The notes beneath the pieces were generated by a model that saw only the letters and a program-made list of their open reading frames with translations, had not been told where the DNA came from and did not search any database. DNA of 64,000 nucleotides from Primulina eburnea (lineage: Eukaryota > Streptophyta > Magnoliopsida > Lamiales > Gesneriaceae): positions 34,038,317 through 34,102,316 of the forward strand of contig NC_133110.1 in the NCBI RefSeq assembly GCF_022965805.1, in the 5' to 3' direction. Positions 10,301 through 21,098 of this stretch are shown in pieces. Position numbers and translations under genes: made by a program. The stretch's first letter is position 1; every line of letters begins with the position of its first letter.

Positions 10301-10840
10301 GTCAAAAGAATTTTGAGATATATTGCTGGGACAGTTGACTTAGGTCTGTGGTATACCAAAGAAAAAAACACCAACTTAGTGGGCTTTAGTGATGCTGACT
10401 GGGCTGGAAACCTAGATGATAGGAAAAGCACCACTGGTGGATGTTTTTATCTTGGTAACAACTTGGTGTCATGGTATAGTAGAAAGCAAAATTGTGTGTC
10501 TTTGTCCACTGCTGAATCTGAATATGTTGCTGCTGCTAGTTGTTGCTCACAACTTTTATGGATGAATCAAATGATTAAAGATTATGGATTCCTTAGTGAC
10601 ACCTTAATTGTTTACTGTGACAACTCAAGTGCAATTGACATTTCGAAAAATCCAGTTCAACACTCTCGAACAAAACACATAGACATTAGACATCATTTTA
10701 TTCGAGATTTAGTTGAGAAGGGTATGATTCGAATGGAATTTGTTGGAACTGAGAACCAACTGGCTGATATTTTTACAAAACCCTTGGATTTTGAGAGATT
10801 TTCCAATCTTAGGAAGTCTCTCAGTTTGTGTGCACAATGA
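7391..10840 (+). CDS. Sirevirus pol polyprotein (protease, integrase, RT, RNase H)
   Basis: The frame is -1 relative to gag and is open from 7340, so translation must come through gag; 7391 is a GTG, not a start. It opens with a second zinc knuckle (CHYCFRPGHIKPYC, about residues 31-44). Then come the aspartic protease (FDSG near 113), a GAG-pre-integrase HHCC finger (WHQKLGH ... CGACQKGK), the integrase core with its D, D and E residues (HMDLMGP, RTDHGKEF, QQNGIAERKN), reverse transcriptase from about 655 with YVDD near 837, and RNase H to the end (SDADWAG, STAESEY, YCDNSSAI, TKHIDIRHHF). All catalytic landmarks are present and 1,149 codons have no internal stop, so the enzyme part is probably functional. 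Confidence 0.93.
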   Translation: MKGSVETPNTTHTEKSAPSKVRMSIKKSKSRKRHFICHYCFRPGHIKPYCFKLREDYKRWESEQVSSQVLYNTRRNTANRKPMVKKVWVPKAQIQCSVIYTSLKTNIAGIWYFDSGCSRHMTGSKDHLIDFVELRSGHVTYGGGAKGRIAGKGTLNVDGLPNLHNVLYVEGLNSNLISISQLCDDGLHVKFDKDNCEVFDKTNTRILSGTRSADNCYQLGEDIVSNHSKVSELNMWHQKLGHANFKTLKNLGKYDAVRGMPNLSSGIPYVCGACQKGKQTRVPHQVLQHFRTTRCLELLHMDLMGPMEVESLGGKKYSCVCVDDFSRFTWVRFLREKSDTFDAFKKLHAKITNLHNLRVGKIRTDHGKEFENSHFVSFCEKRGITHEFSAPKTPQQNGIAERKNRTLQEMARVMLSSKNISKRFWAEALNTACHISNRVYLRSGSTMTSYEIIMGKRPNLKYLHVFGCVCYVLNDRDHLAKFDSKSDKCLFLGYSSNSHAYRMYNLRTRTTMESINVVFDDLADLTVKTIEDDVDGLLNISETLPNTGVVPSVVTPATTPALEESNDEPGENALDDEDVTNEGIDIPSKIQKNHPSSQIIGEAFEGMQTRRKEKVDYRRMIGLVCITSVYSPVSHSCFVSLTEPKNIIEALKDEFWVNAMHEELEQFVRNDVWDLVHRPDNVNVIGTKWIFKNKTDEFGIVVRNKARLVAQGYTQIEGIDFDETFAPVARIESVRLLLAIACYMGIKLYQMDVKSAFLNGILNEEAYVSQPKGFEDPHHPDHVYKLKKALYGLKQAPRAWYGRLTEYLLDLGFKRGEVDKTLFIQKSKHDILVCQIYVDDIIFGASSQKHVDDFVKCMSTTFEMSMVGELSFFLGLQIKQMHDGIFLCQSKYAKNLVKKFSAENTKHMKTPMGSTEKLSKDDVAAGVDNTQYRSIIGSLLHLSASRRDIMFSVCLCARYQADPKVTHLKAVKRILRYIAGTVDLGLWYTKEKNTNLVGFSDADWAGNLDDRKSTTGGCFYLGNNLVSWYSRKQNCVSLSTAESEYVAAASCCSQLLWMNQMIKDYGFLSDTLIVYCDNSSAIDISKNPVQHSRTKHIDIRHHFIRDLVEKGMIRMEFVGTENQLADIFTKPLDFERFSNLRKSLSLCAQ

Positions 10841-11904
10841 TCACTCACGGATGTTGGCCCGGGTGTTACAACACCCGTGGACAACACTCAGCATGCATGT
10901 GCATTTTATTTAGGATGCTAGACATATTACATTCATCCTGTTTTGTGTGAAGTCTGTACAAGTGAAGGATACTGAATGGTGTGCTTTCTTTGAGAATCAA
11001 AATTCCTTTCCAAATTTTCTGAAGTGTGGTTTATGCTCAATCTAAGTCATTAAGTAGTTGAGAATGTTCGTGTGACACATGATCTTGTTCAATGTGAAAA
11101 GTGACTTGGAAAAATTTTTTGAGCCGCCTGGTGAAAAATAGAAAAGAGGAGAAAATTAGAACAAAAAAAATGTTTAGAAGAAAATGATAAAGGCTACCTA
11201 GAGGAGTCCAATGAAGACCGTTCTTCTAGAGTGGGAGCCATCACTTCTAAGTCAAAATACAGTTGGAAAAAGCTACCTGGAGGAGTCCCATGAAGACTGT
11301 TCCTCTAGAGTGGGAGCTACCATGTCTGAATTCAAAATGTTCTAGGAAGGTTGAGTTCAATTTGGGAGTATTGCCAGACGGTGTTGCCAACACCCAAGTA
11401 CAGACTGATCACAGTTTGATCTCATGCGTGTGCATTTCATTTTTGATCATATTTTAGGCATAAATTTAGGACATTCATTCTGATGTTTTGTGAATTTATC
11501 AAGACCAGTGAGGTATCATTTTTTTAATTCATGAAATTCGAAGAAAACCCTAATCCACTTAATTTTGAATTTTTGTTCTCTAACCGTTTGTGGGGTAGAT
11601 TCGACGTGGTGTTTAATCCTGGCTGATTTGTGAAATAATGATTGCACTGTTTCAGAAAGTTACCGTTGGGTAAATTCTGGTTTGGAAAAGTGCTGCAGTT
11701 TCGGCTCTTTAGGATGTTACCGTTGGAGGACAGTGGTTAACTATATAAGAATGGGTGTTGATTGATTTAATTAATTATTGTTTCCCTCCCATTCTAAAAT
11801 ATCTTCTGCCCTCACTGTTCATCCTCTCTGTGCAATTTCTCTCGGCCCACAGTAAACGATTGTGCATTTTGAAGTTTACTACTGCTTCTATTCTTGATTT
11901 TCAG
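10841..11904 (+). other. Non-coding spacer between pol and ORF3
   Basis: It holds two copies of the GTGTTG/CAACACC motif (10849-10889, 11379-11396), an imperfect direct duplication of about 72 bp, and a pyrimidine-rich run ending ttgattttcag directly before the ATG of ORF3. No convincing protein was seen. The hydrophobic reading before 11905 in the ORF3 frame begins at a GTG. Confidence 0.6.
11188..11332 (+). repeat. Imperfect direct duplication in the Sirevirus spacer
   Basis: Two adjacent units of about 72 bp both read gctacct(a/g)gaggagtcc(a)atgaagac(c/t)gttc(t)tctagagtgggagc, at 11193-11250 and 11270-11322, with scattered substitutions. The separation matches a tandem duplication that has begun to diverge. 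Confidence 0.75.
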
Positions 11905-13931
11905 ATGGCTGGATTCGACCCTCAAGATATCAGGAGTGAAATGGCTGCAAGCGCACAAAGAGTGTCGTCTGACACAACACCCATCGCCGAAATCGGTGTT
12001 ACGGGTATGGAAATTGTGGCTGTACCCGAGCAACCGACTCCTTTGGAAATTATTGTCCCAGGTGAAACTGGGAATGAAATCGATGTTGAGAATCCCCCAG
12101 ATTTTGAAGCCCTGAACAAAGTATTTCCCCCTGCTCCTATGCCCCGAAGATCAAAGAGACAAGCAGGGTTTGATCCTGACTTCATACCAGTCAAGAAGCC
12201 TCGACCATCTACCTCCTCAAATTTATTGGACCCTGATTTCTCATCAGGAGATGACTCTGCTGATGATGATTTTGAGTTGGTGGCTCGCCCCAAACCAACA
12301 GTTGCTGCTAAAGAAACCGGTTCTACCTCAAGTGTTCAAAAGAAATCCCCTGTCACTGTTCCACAATATGTTGCTGAGAAAGGACCTTCTGCCGAACCTG
12401 AGGAAGATGAACAATCTTTGGCTGAGTTTCTTGCTCAACTTAAAGATGAAAAAGCTGCCAAGAAAAAGGTTCCTGCTGAAGATGAACCTGACCCCGAAAT
12501 GATGAAGGAATTTGAGGAAATCAGCCTGGAGCTGTTACTGATTCCTCCTCCTCCTCGGTGTCTGATTTTGAGTCTGAGGAACAAGATGATGGTGAATCGG
12601 AAGATATTGGGTCTGAAGAAAGTGAGTCTTCCGAGGAAGTTGCTGCTGGTGCTGTAGGTGTTGACGAGGATGTTGTCGACACCGAGGACAACACGGACTC
12701 TATTGACTATGATCTCAGTAAGTCCTTCTCGCCCCAATTTTATTCTGAGTCTGCTCTGGAATTGTGGCCTCTGTTTGTTGAGAGAGAGTTCATCGAAGAG
12801 AAAAACATTGATCTTGTTGCTTATGAGAAATACAACTTGGTTGAGTTTCTCACAACTCGAAGGCTACTCTCCACTGTCACCACTGTCATGCCATACTGCC
12901 GTCGCACTGTGTTGGAATTTTACTGTAATCTCCTGGCAAGTGTTGGAGATGAGCACGCAGTGAAGTACGGGAGAGTCTTTGTTCGTGATCGCATCTACAA
13001 ATTTTCGCCTTCGGTGATCAATGCATTCTACAATACTCCTGATGTTGAGGAGGGTGACGAGATACCTGACATCCATGCTGTCATTTTTGTACTCACTGGT
13101 GGCATGACCACAGTGTTCCCTGACCATCCCAAGAAGATGAGTGCTGCCAAGCTCACATCCTTTTATTCTGTCTTGCACAAGACCTCGATCTGGAATTGGA
13201 CACCATCAACAAATTCATCTACGGTGACCAGATCGCAGGCCCTTGTGCTGTTTGCTATTGGCACAGGTCGTGCCTTTAACTTTGGGAAGTTGATATTTCA
13301 GAATACACTGCAATATGCTGAATGGGACTTCAAGAAAACCAAGCTTCCTTACCCCTCACTAATCTATGCCATCTTGGAATCTCAAGGGTTCATTGCGGAC
13401 ATTAATGAAGTAATCTGCCCTGTTGGAGATTCCCTGAAGATTTCACCAGCTTACTTGAAGGGCAACAGAAAATTCGATCTACCTTGGCTGGTTTCGAGTG
13501 TTGCTGCCGATGTGGGTCACACTGCTGGAACAACATCGGATCCTATGCCGGATATGTCTAGTCTGCCCCCTGCACCTCCTACTGGTTATGTTACATTAGC
13601 TATCTCATACATTCGTGATCAAATAGCCTATGGTCGACAACAAATGGCAGTTGCTCGCCAACAGATTGACAATGCTCAAAAGACCTTCGATCATTATGAA
13701 AACCAAGTGGCAGACTATGAGCTTCTACTTGCTGCGAGTCTCCATTCTGAACAAAAAGGGGGAGAAGATGCTGCTGCTGCAGATGTGGCTGGTCCCAGTG
13801 GTGTAAACAAGGCAGATGTTGAGGACGTTGATGCAGATGATGATGAAGTTGCCTCTCTGGAAGATGATGCGGATGTTGCAGATGATGATGTGGATACTGG
13901 AGCAGATGATGATGCTGGCAGTAATGAGTGA
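11905..13931 (+). pseudogene. Sirevirus third ORF (env-position, plant transposon protein domain), frameshifted
   Basis: The first part starts at ATG 11905 (MAGFDPQDIRSEMAASAQR) and is open in frame 1 to 12657. Around 12516-12560 the sensible acidic/serine-rich reading passes to frame 0, open from 12516 to the stop at 13931. The second part contains a globular domain resembling the putative plant transposon protein family, with LWPLFVEREFIEEKNIDL, RRTVLEFYCNLL and FSPSVINAFYNTPD, then a coiled-coil-like stretch near RQQMAVARQQIDNAQK and a very acidic tail. No signal peptide or clear transmembrane segment was seen, so an envelope function is unsupported. It belongs to the element and its role is unknown. 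Confidence 0.75.
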
Positions 13932-14137
13932 TGACAATAATTGTTTGAAATGTATTATGATCTGCTCGTTTTGATATGAATGTTATACATTGAATGTTGC
14001 AACATCTGTCTCACAACATCTGGTTTTAACTACGCTTGTTTTCAGGGGGAGTCAACTGAAGTTGGCTGAAAGACTGGGTTGCTAACTCAGGGGGAGTTGA
14101 GCCATATAACCATCTTTGACTTGTTTTGTCCAGAAAG

Positions 14138-14153
14138 ACAAAAAGGGGGAGAT
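14138..14153 (+). other. Polypurine tract of the Sirevirus element
   Basis: gacaaaaagggggagat runs straight into the 3' LTR start. Further agggggag tracts at about 14044 and 14090 precede it, as multiple tracts do in known Sireviruses. Confidence 0.85.
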
Positions 14154-14922
14154 TGAAAGGAATTTAATTCCTTGATATTCTTTCCTTATTTGAATATCTC
14201 TAGTGTTTTGCCTTTCTAGATATAAGATTTAATATATGATATAAATCTAGGATTGATATGGTATATGATATCTTTAAGAAGTGATAATATCCCTAAGATG
14301 TGATATCCTTGTTTAAAAGAGTTTGTTTCCTAATAAACTCTTGTTTCCGATGCTTAATAGGGTTTGCGAAGAGATAATATATATAGAGACGAGATTGAGG
14401 ATTTCTGGGGGCGAGAGAGACAAAGCTGCGAGGAAGAGTTTCTGAGTTCGAAGATATCTCGTGCCATCGTGAATGTGTTGCTGTGAAGTGCTGACAACAT
14501 TTGAAGACAACACCTAATCACTGTGTCGATTAGTGTGTTGATTTCTGAAGATTTTTCACTTCTCAGTTTATGCATCCTTTAAGTTTTGGTTGTACGGTTT
14601 GATAGAAGTATAGGATGCAATTTGTTACTCGCCTTAATAAGGGAGTTGTTTTATTCTTTCACTAGTATTGGTTTTTGTAATCATACAAGTTTTTCTAGTG
14701 AATTGTTTTGCCCTGAGGCACCGCACAAGTACTTAGTACTTGTGCATAATTTATATCATGTCTCTCGTATTGTTTTTCATTTAAGTTATGTGTTAATGTG
14801 ATAAACTAAAATTTCCGCTGCATGTTGTCTTGAGTGTTACAACACCTAAGGACAACACCTACTTACTGATACACGTAACACTTAACCATATTTTCTCATA
14901 CACTGTGGAAACGGAACTTTCA
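14154..14922 (+). repeat. 3' LTR of the Sirevirus element
   Basis: It matches the 5' LTR along its whole length, with an extra T in the tggtttttgtaatc run, a C/A change near 14758 and an A/G change near 14907. It is followed by TGTAT. Confidence 0.92.
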
Positions 14923-14988
14923 TGTATTTTGCTGACAAAAGATGTGTGTGTGTATATATACACACACTAATGCAAGCCTTAAAAAAAT

Positions 14989-15140
14989 GACAAAAACTTG
15001 TGTGAGACGATCTCACGGGTCGTATTTTGTGAGACAGATCTCTTATTTTGTGAGACATATCTCTTATTTGAACCATACATGTATTACTTTTTATTGTGAA
15101 TATCAGTAGGGTTGAGACCGTCTCACAAGAAACCTACTCT
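14989..15140 (+). mobile_element. MITE-like repeat, GAGACGGTCTC family, truncated
   Basis: It begins caaaaacttgtgtgagacgatctcac and ends gagaccgtctcacaagaaac. About 50 bp of the central linker are missing and one segment (gtgagac..atctcttat) is duplicated. Confidence 0.65.
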
Positions 15141-15315
15141 AAAACATAATTATAACAAATAGCAAAACATACGCATATAGCCGGGTAGTTTACTACATTA
15201 TCGTTTACACACCCCAAATTTGAATTTTTTTTTTTTTAAAAAAATTACACACAAGAACACCAAAACTAATCAAACACACTCAGTATAACATAAATCCAAT
15301 GTAATTAATTCAGCG

Positions 15316-15317
<2 letters not shown>

Positions 15318-15368
<51 letters not shown>
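15318..15368. repeat. (AT)n microsatellite
   Basis: An uninterrupted AT dinucleotide run of about 50 bp lies just downstream of the PCR gene stop codon, in its probable 3' flank. Confidence 0.9.
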
Positions 15369-15371
<3 letters not shown>

Positions 15372-15401
15372 ACACGTAATAAATTTGCCATTGGTACATG
15401 C

Positions 15402-17506
15402 TCATAGCATCATTCTTTGCCCTGGCGGAGGTGTCATTCCGAACTGCTGGTTCTGATGTTGCCTCATCTTCGCCTGATTCCCCTGCCAACCTATGCAAGA
15501 GACCAAAAAAAAAACAAATTGGTAACATTGTTTTTTCCTCCATCATGCATGCATATGTGCGATTTTAGTATGTTAGATTGTCAAAATTAAGTCTTAGTAG
15601 ACCTTCGTTTTTGTATTTTAGTCATTTATTTTTAGAAAAATTCTTGTTTGACACTGAATACATTAGCTTCATGTTAGTACCACGTCAGTGACACGTGAAA
15701 AAAGACTAAAATTGTCTAAACAATATCGAATATGATTTTTGAAGAGTTTCATTTGACTAAAATCCAAGACTTGGCCAATTAAGATTTAGTAAGGATTTGA
15801 GGCATTTACTTACCAATAGCAGGGTCATATCCCATATGCTGAAGCTCTCTATACTCTTGACACAGAGCACACCATTCACAAAAACAGTGAACCAACCAGT
15901 CCTGTGCTGGTGACTCCATCAGCCCGTATTTAGCCCTCAACTTGGTTCTATATGTGCATGACATTATGCACGGTATCGCGATACAAAACGCGATGCAACC
16001 ATACAACACCCCACTCGTTGCGCATGCTATATAACACAGACATTAGATCGAGCCATATAAACAAAGCGTATGAATAAATATCTAAACAGTACTGTGTATG
16101 TATGTTGAATTGATCACTCACTGGTGTTGCCAGAGTCCAATATCTCCGCAATCTGCCCAAACGTTATGCAGGGAAAGCACGCCGTGATGAGAGCTGCATA
16201 ATTGTTTTCCTCGTTAATTGTTTACGTTGCGTTTACTCGGAAGTCAGCATGATTAGAATTGGATTTGATTAATAATCAAACTCTATGATTGTTTACTATA
16301 AATAATTTATAAAAAGATATTTATAATTTACATATTTTTTTAGCCAAATTAAAATAAATAAATTGGTATTATTGAAGTATTAAAAGAAATATTTATAAGA
16401 TTTTGATTAAAAAAACTTAAATAAATAAAATAATGGAAAATTTAAAAAATGTAACATTTCTAGATAATTATTACCGACTGGAAAATGATATAATGCAATA
16501 GTATTAAAGATTATATTATAAAAAATATTAAAAAATTTAGAAAAATATCAAGTATATATTTATTTATTTTTTAGAAAAATTAAGGAACATCAAAAATTAT
16601 TTTAATAATAAATTAGTTAAAACAAAGATAATTAAATATATAATATAAAAATGTGAAATAATATTTTCTACCGTAGTTATAATTAAATTTTATTATACAA
16701 AGTGTAGTGATCAAAGGGTAAATAAAATTGGGGTTCAAAATTTAATCATGATATCAATCCTAATCAAAATCAATCAAACTAAACAAATTATTATTTACGT
16801 ATAATTATTCCAAATCCTATATAATCACTATATAATTTATCTATGTAACTCAATCATTTAAAGTAAAGGCAATTAACCTTAATTAATTGATATGATAATT
16901 ATTAAATTTTGTGGCATGTATATTATAAAGAAACTAAAGTTTTTAATCTTACGAAAAATTTACATATATTTATATTATCTGTGAAAAAAATATAATTTTG
17001 GTACTGATTAAAGGGAACTAATTTTAATGACTTGAAATCTAAAATATGTATCATAATTGCAAATCTGAAGGGGACAAGTGAGTACCATTCTGAGGATCAT
17101 TCATGCAATCAAAGAGATTACTGTTCCAAGCCTTATCTTGTGGAGGTGCGACGAAATTGAATGGCGGAACCGGCGAAGCCATCACCGGATGTCCCATCTG
17201 CGGCCGCGGCACCTGATGAGCAAAATGCATGTTTGCCGGAGGGGGAACATGCTGATTAGGAAGCTCATGATATTCAGTACTATTCTGTGGAGGAAATTGT
17301 GCAGGCGTTTGCTCTTGATGATGATCTTGAGAAGAAACATAGTACAAGTCGTCTTCTTCTCCTCCTCCTGTGTGCGGGTTGTTCTTTTGGGGTTTATTGT
17401 TACTTGGCGCTTGGGATCTCGGCTTAGTCACCGGCTGCTCGTTTTCGGGGAACGAATCGTCGATCGTTTCTTGAACTTGCGGTTCGTTGTTTCCGACGCG
17501 GCCCAT
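15402..17506 (-). CDS. PLAC8 / plant cadmium resistance (PCR) family protein, 4 exons
   Basis: Exons on the minus strand are 17506-17086, 16193-16122, 16026-15814 and 15490-15402. All introns are GT-AG and the joined 795 bp gives 264 residues. PCR and cell-number-regulator proteins are small membrane proteins linked to Cd/Zn efflux or organ size. Residues 1-125 are a Gln/Pro/Asn-rich cytosolic-type leader. The PLAC8 domain follows: WNSNLFDCMND, then CFPCITFGQIAEILD, a hydrophobic segment GVLYGCIAFCIAIPCIM, and CEWCALCQEYRELQHMGYDP. Some cysteines usual before the C..PC motif are replaced (NALITACFPC). The last exon is a Gln-rich tail ending PPPGQRMML. The exact subfamily is uncertain. Confidence 0.9.
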
Positions 17507-17624
17507 GGCGGATTGTTTGGCTTCACCTTCTCTTGGTTTATTGCTTTTTGTGGCCTGGTATGTGCATGTATGAATATGTCTAGGTCAAGGTAATGTGATC
17601 TTTGAATGAGAAGAAATGGGAAAT

Positions 17625-17632
17625 TATTATAG
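17625..17632 (-). promoter_or_regulatory. Candidate TATA box of the PCR gene
   Basis: On the minus strand ctataataattt lies about 120 bp upstream of the ATG at 17506, a normal position for a plant TATA box with a short 5' UTR. Assigned from sequence only. Confidence 0.4.
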
Positions 17633-17639
17633 GCTAGTT

Positions 17640-18404
17640 GCCAATAGTTTATTCCCCTTTGCAGTTTTTAGGAGACTTTGGGGTGGCAAACATCACTTGG
17701 GATTTGAACATTTTGTTTAAATAATTGGATTCATTTGGAAATTAATGCAAATGATCACTACTAGTAGTTACGTATGGGGTAAAGATGCTTTTTTTTTTTT
17801 GTTGTATTTCGTTTGGAGAGTTGGTCAACTCTTTTTTATACTTAAAAAAAATAGAAACATTGACTTTAGATTATGTCCTAATTCGAAAGTCGCCGGCCCC
17901 ATGTAGAAATTATAGTCACACACATATATATTAGTTTTGTTATGATGTTCGTGGATTGTTTCAACTTCAATTCTACCAATACTCACATATTTGATATACA
18001 ATTTTGATATGTTTCATCACATTCAACAGACGAGTATCACTATATTGATGAGTACAAAAGTGGGGTAAGAACTTTTTCCTAATTCCAAATTGTTCTTTAC
18101 ATTTTAACTTTAATTCATGTAATTTTGTTCTTAAATTTAACCATTTCAAAAATATATATATATATTTTTTCTTGGATATCATCATATTTAAATTTTTATA
18201 TTTTATTTATTGAATTATTATTGACATGCGTATAATATAGTTGGATTGAATTTCTACATTTTATAATTACACAAAAAATAATATTATCAAATCTCATGTT
18301 TTATGTAATTTAGTTTGTAAATATTATAATTAAATCAATAACTTGAGACCAACTTGTGTGTAATACATAATATTCACGTATTACATGACACAAAACGTGT
18401 GTAT
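17640..18404. other. AT-rich upstream region of the PCR gene
   Basis: No ORF of note. The stretch would include the distal promoter of the minus-strand PCR gene. Long T and A runs occur near 17790 and 17846. Confidence 0.45.
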
Positions 18405-20184
<1,780 letters not shown>

Positions 20185-20400
20185 CAGGTGAGACTAATCG
20201 GCAAAAGACATAAACAAGTAATTAACTCCTGAGAAGTCCTAATGTTAGCACCACTTTTTTTTGTAGGTTCAAATCTCACTCTTTTATCAATTTCCTTTTT
20301 TCTATCTTCGCTTCCAAGGGTTCGTTGAGTTGGTAGGACAGATTTACACTTACTGAGAGGTCTTGTGTTCGAATCATTTTGTCTTTGTCTTCTCAGCTGA
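20185..20400 (+). repeat. Possible tRNA-derived (SINE-like) sequences
   Basis: Two segments resemble pol III B boxes: taggttcaaatctcac near 20265 and tgtgttcgaatcattt near 20367. The second has an A-box-like gttgagttggtagga about 50 bp upstream. No clean tRNA cloverleaf is formed. Weak evidence. Confidence 0.3.
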
Positions 20401-20724
20401 GCTTGTTATATATGGCTTGCACAGTGCGGCTTATCTAGTCAACGTGATTTGCAGACTACTACGTTGATATGTGGGTTTACGTTTACTCAGAGCGTACAAA
20501 AAATAGCAGTCGTGGATTCCGTCAATTAAAAATAAATTTTAAAAAAATATTAGCGGGAGCTTCTTAAATAGCAGAGATAAATAACCTGAAGCAGTAAAAC
20601 AAAGTTTGAGAGTTTGAGCTAAAAGTTATCTTCTCTCTATGCTTTAGGGCTTAGAGGTGAAAGACGACTTCCTACTTTTGGTAGGTTTCTTCTCTTTGGC
20701 TCAGTCAAGGAGACGACTTCGAAG

Positions 20725-21060
20725 ATGGATTATGAGGAAATTGCTGAATTATTGAACTGCAGCTAATGCTGGATGAAGAGAAAGAGTGCTTTGTTCTACC
20801 CCTGGGATCCAGCCTGGTCGCAAAAATATTTTCTTCTGGAGCAATCAAAAGAGAGGTGTTTCGTACTCAAATGCCAAAAATTCTACCAGCTACTAAGCAT
20901 GTCGAGATTTAAGTGGTAGGGGAGAATATCTTCCTTCTGGACTTTAGTTCCCCTACGGCTTTAGTAGAACGGCTTTATTGGAATGGCCATAGAATTTTTC
21001 TAAATATTTGGTTATCTTCAGAGAACCTGAAGGACTCCACCATCGTTGGTCCTAAAATAA
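20725..21060 (+). pseudogene. DUF4283-like fragment (LINE or plant transposon ORF1)
   Basis: Reading on from atggattatgagg the frame gives MDYEEIAELLN, an in-frame stop, then DEEKECFVLPLGS ... an in-frame stop ... VVGENIFLLDFSSPTALVERLY and FLNIWLSSE. The spacing of the 'GENIFLLDF' strand and the following basic segment resembles DUF4283, common in plant LINE ORF1 and domesticated relatives. At least two stops interrupt it, and no downstream endonuclease or RT was seen. Confidence 0.45.
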
Positions 21061-21098
21061 TATTATATACCACCAATCCTAATAAAACCATTACAACT

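Larger units (their letters stand above)
5280..14859. repeat. Dispersed GTGTTG...CAACACC motif array across the Sirevirus element
   Basis: The core ggtgttgNNacaacacc, usually with gtgttgcc upstream and gacaacac downstream (total 25-45 bp), occurs at 5280, 5638, 6935, 7581, 8231, 9025, 10153, 10849, 11379, 11960 (weaker), 12656, 13497 (weaker), 13992, 14474 and 14834. Sites lie in LTRs, gag, pol, spacer and ORF3. In coding sequence the motif is read in different frames (GVATGVAIPGRNT at 6935 but QVLYNTRRNT at 7590), so the conservation is at the DNA or RNA level. I did not see the composite motif outside this element. Confidence 0.75.
4959..14922 (+). mobile_element. Sirevirus-type Ty1/copia retrotransposon, nearly intact
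   Basis: This 9,964-bp element has LTRs at 4959-5726 and 14154-14922, a primer-binding site matching initiator tRNA-Met at 5729, gag, pol in the copia order (protease, integrase, RT, RNase H), a third ORF where Sireviruses carry an env-like gene, and a purine tract abutting the 3' LTR. Flanks are TGTAA and TGTAT, a target duplication with one mismatch. I saw only about three differences between the LTRs (two substitutions, one indel), so insertion was recent. Gag/pol and ORF3 are each split by a frameshift. Several extra aggggga tracts (14044, 14090) before the final one also fit Sireviruses. Confidence 0.92.

Noticed and set aside
11755..11904. Hydrophobic leader as an N-terminal signal peptide of the Sirevirus third ORF
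   Set aside because: The reading begins at a GTG, and the nearest ATG upstream (11751) is in another frame and stops after four codons. ATG 11905 is the better start.
11905..13931. Envelope glycoprotein
   Set aside because: Position suggests it, but no signal peptide, membrane anchor or fusion peptide is visible; left as a third ORF of unknown role.
17078..17593. 171-codon plus-strand ORF
   Set aside because: It is antisense to exon 1 of the PCR gene, which has splice and domain support.
20185..20400. tRNA gene
   Set aside because: B-box-like strings are present but no acceptor stem or cloverleaf can be formed.
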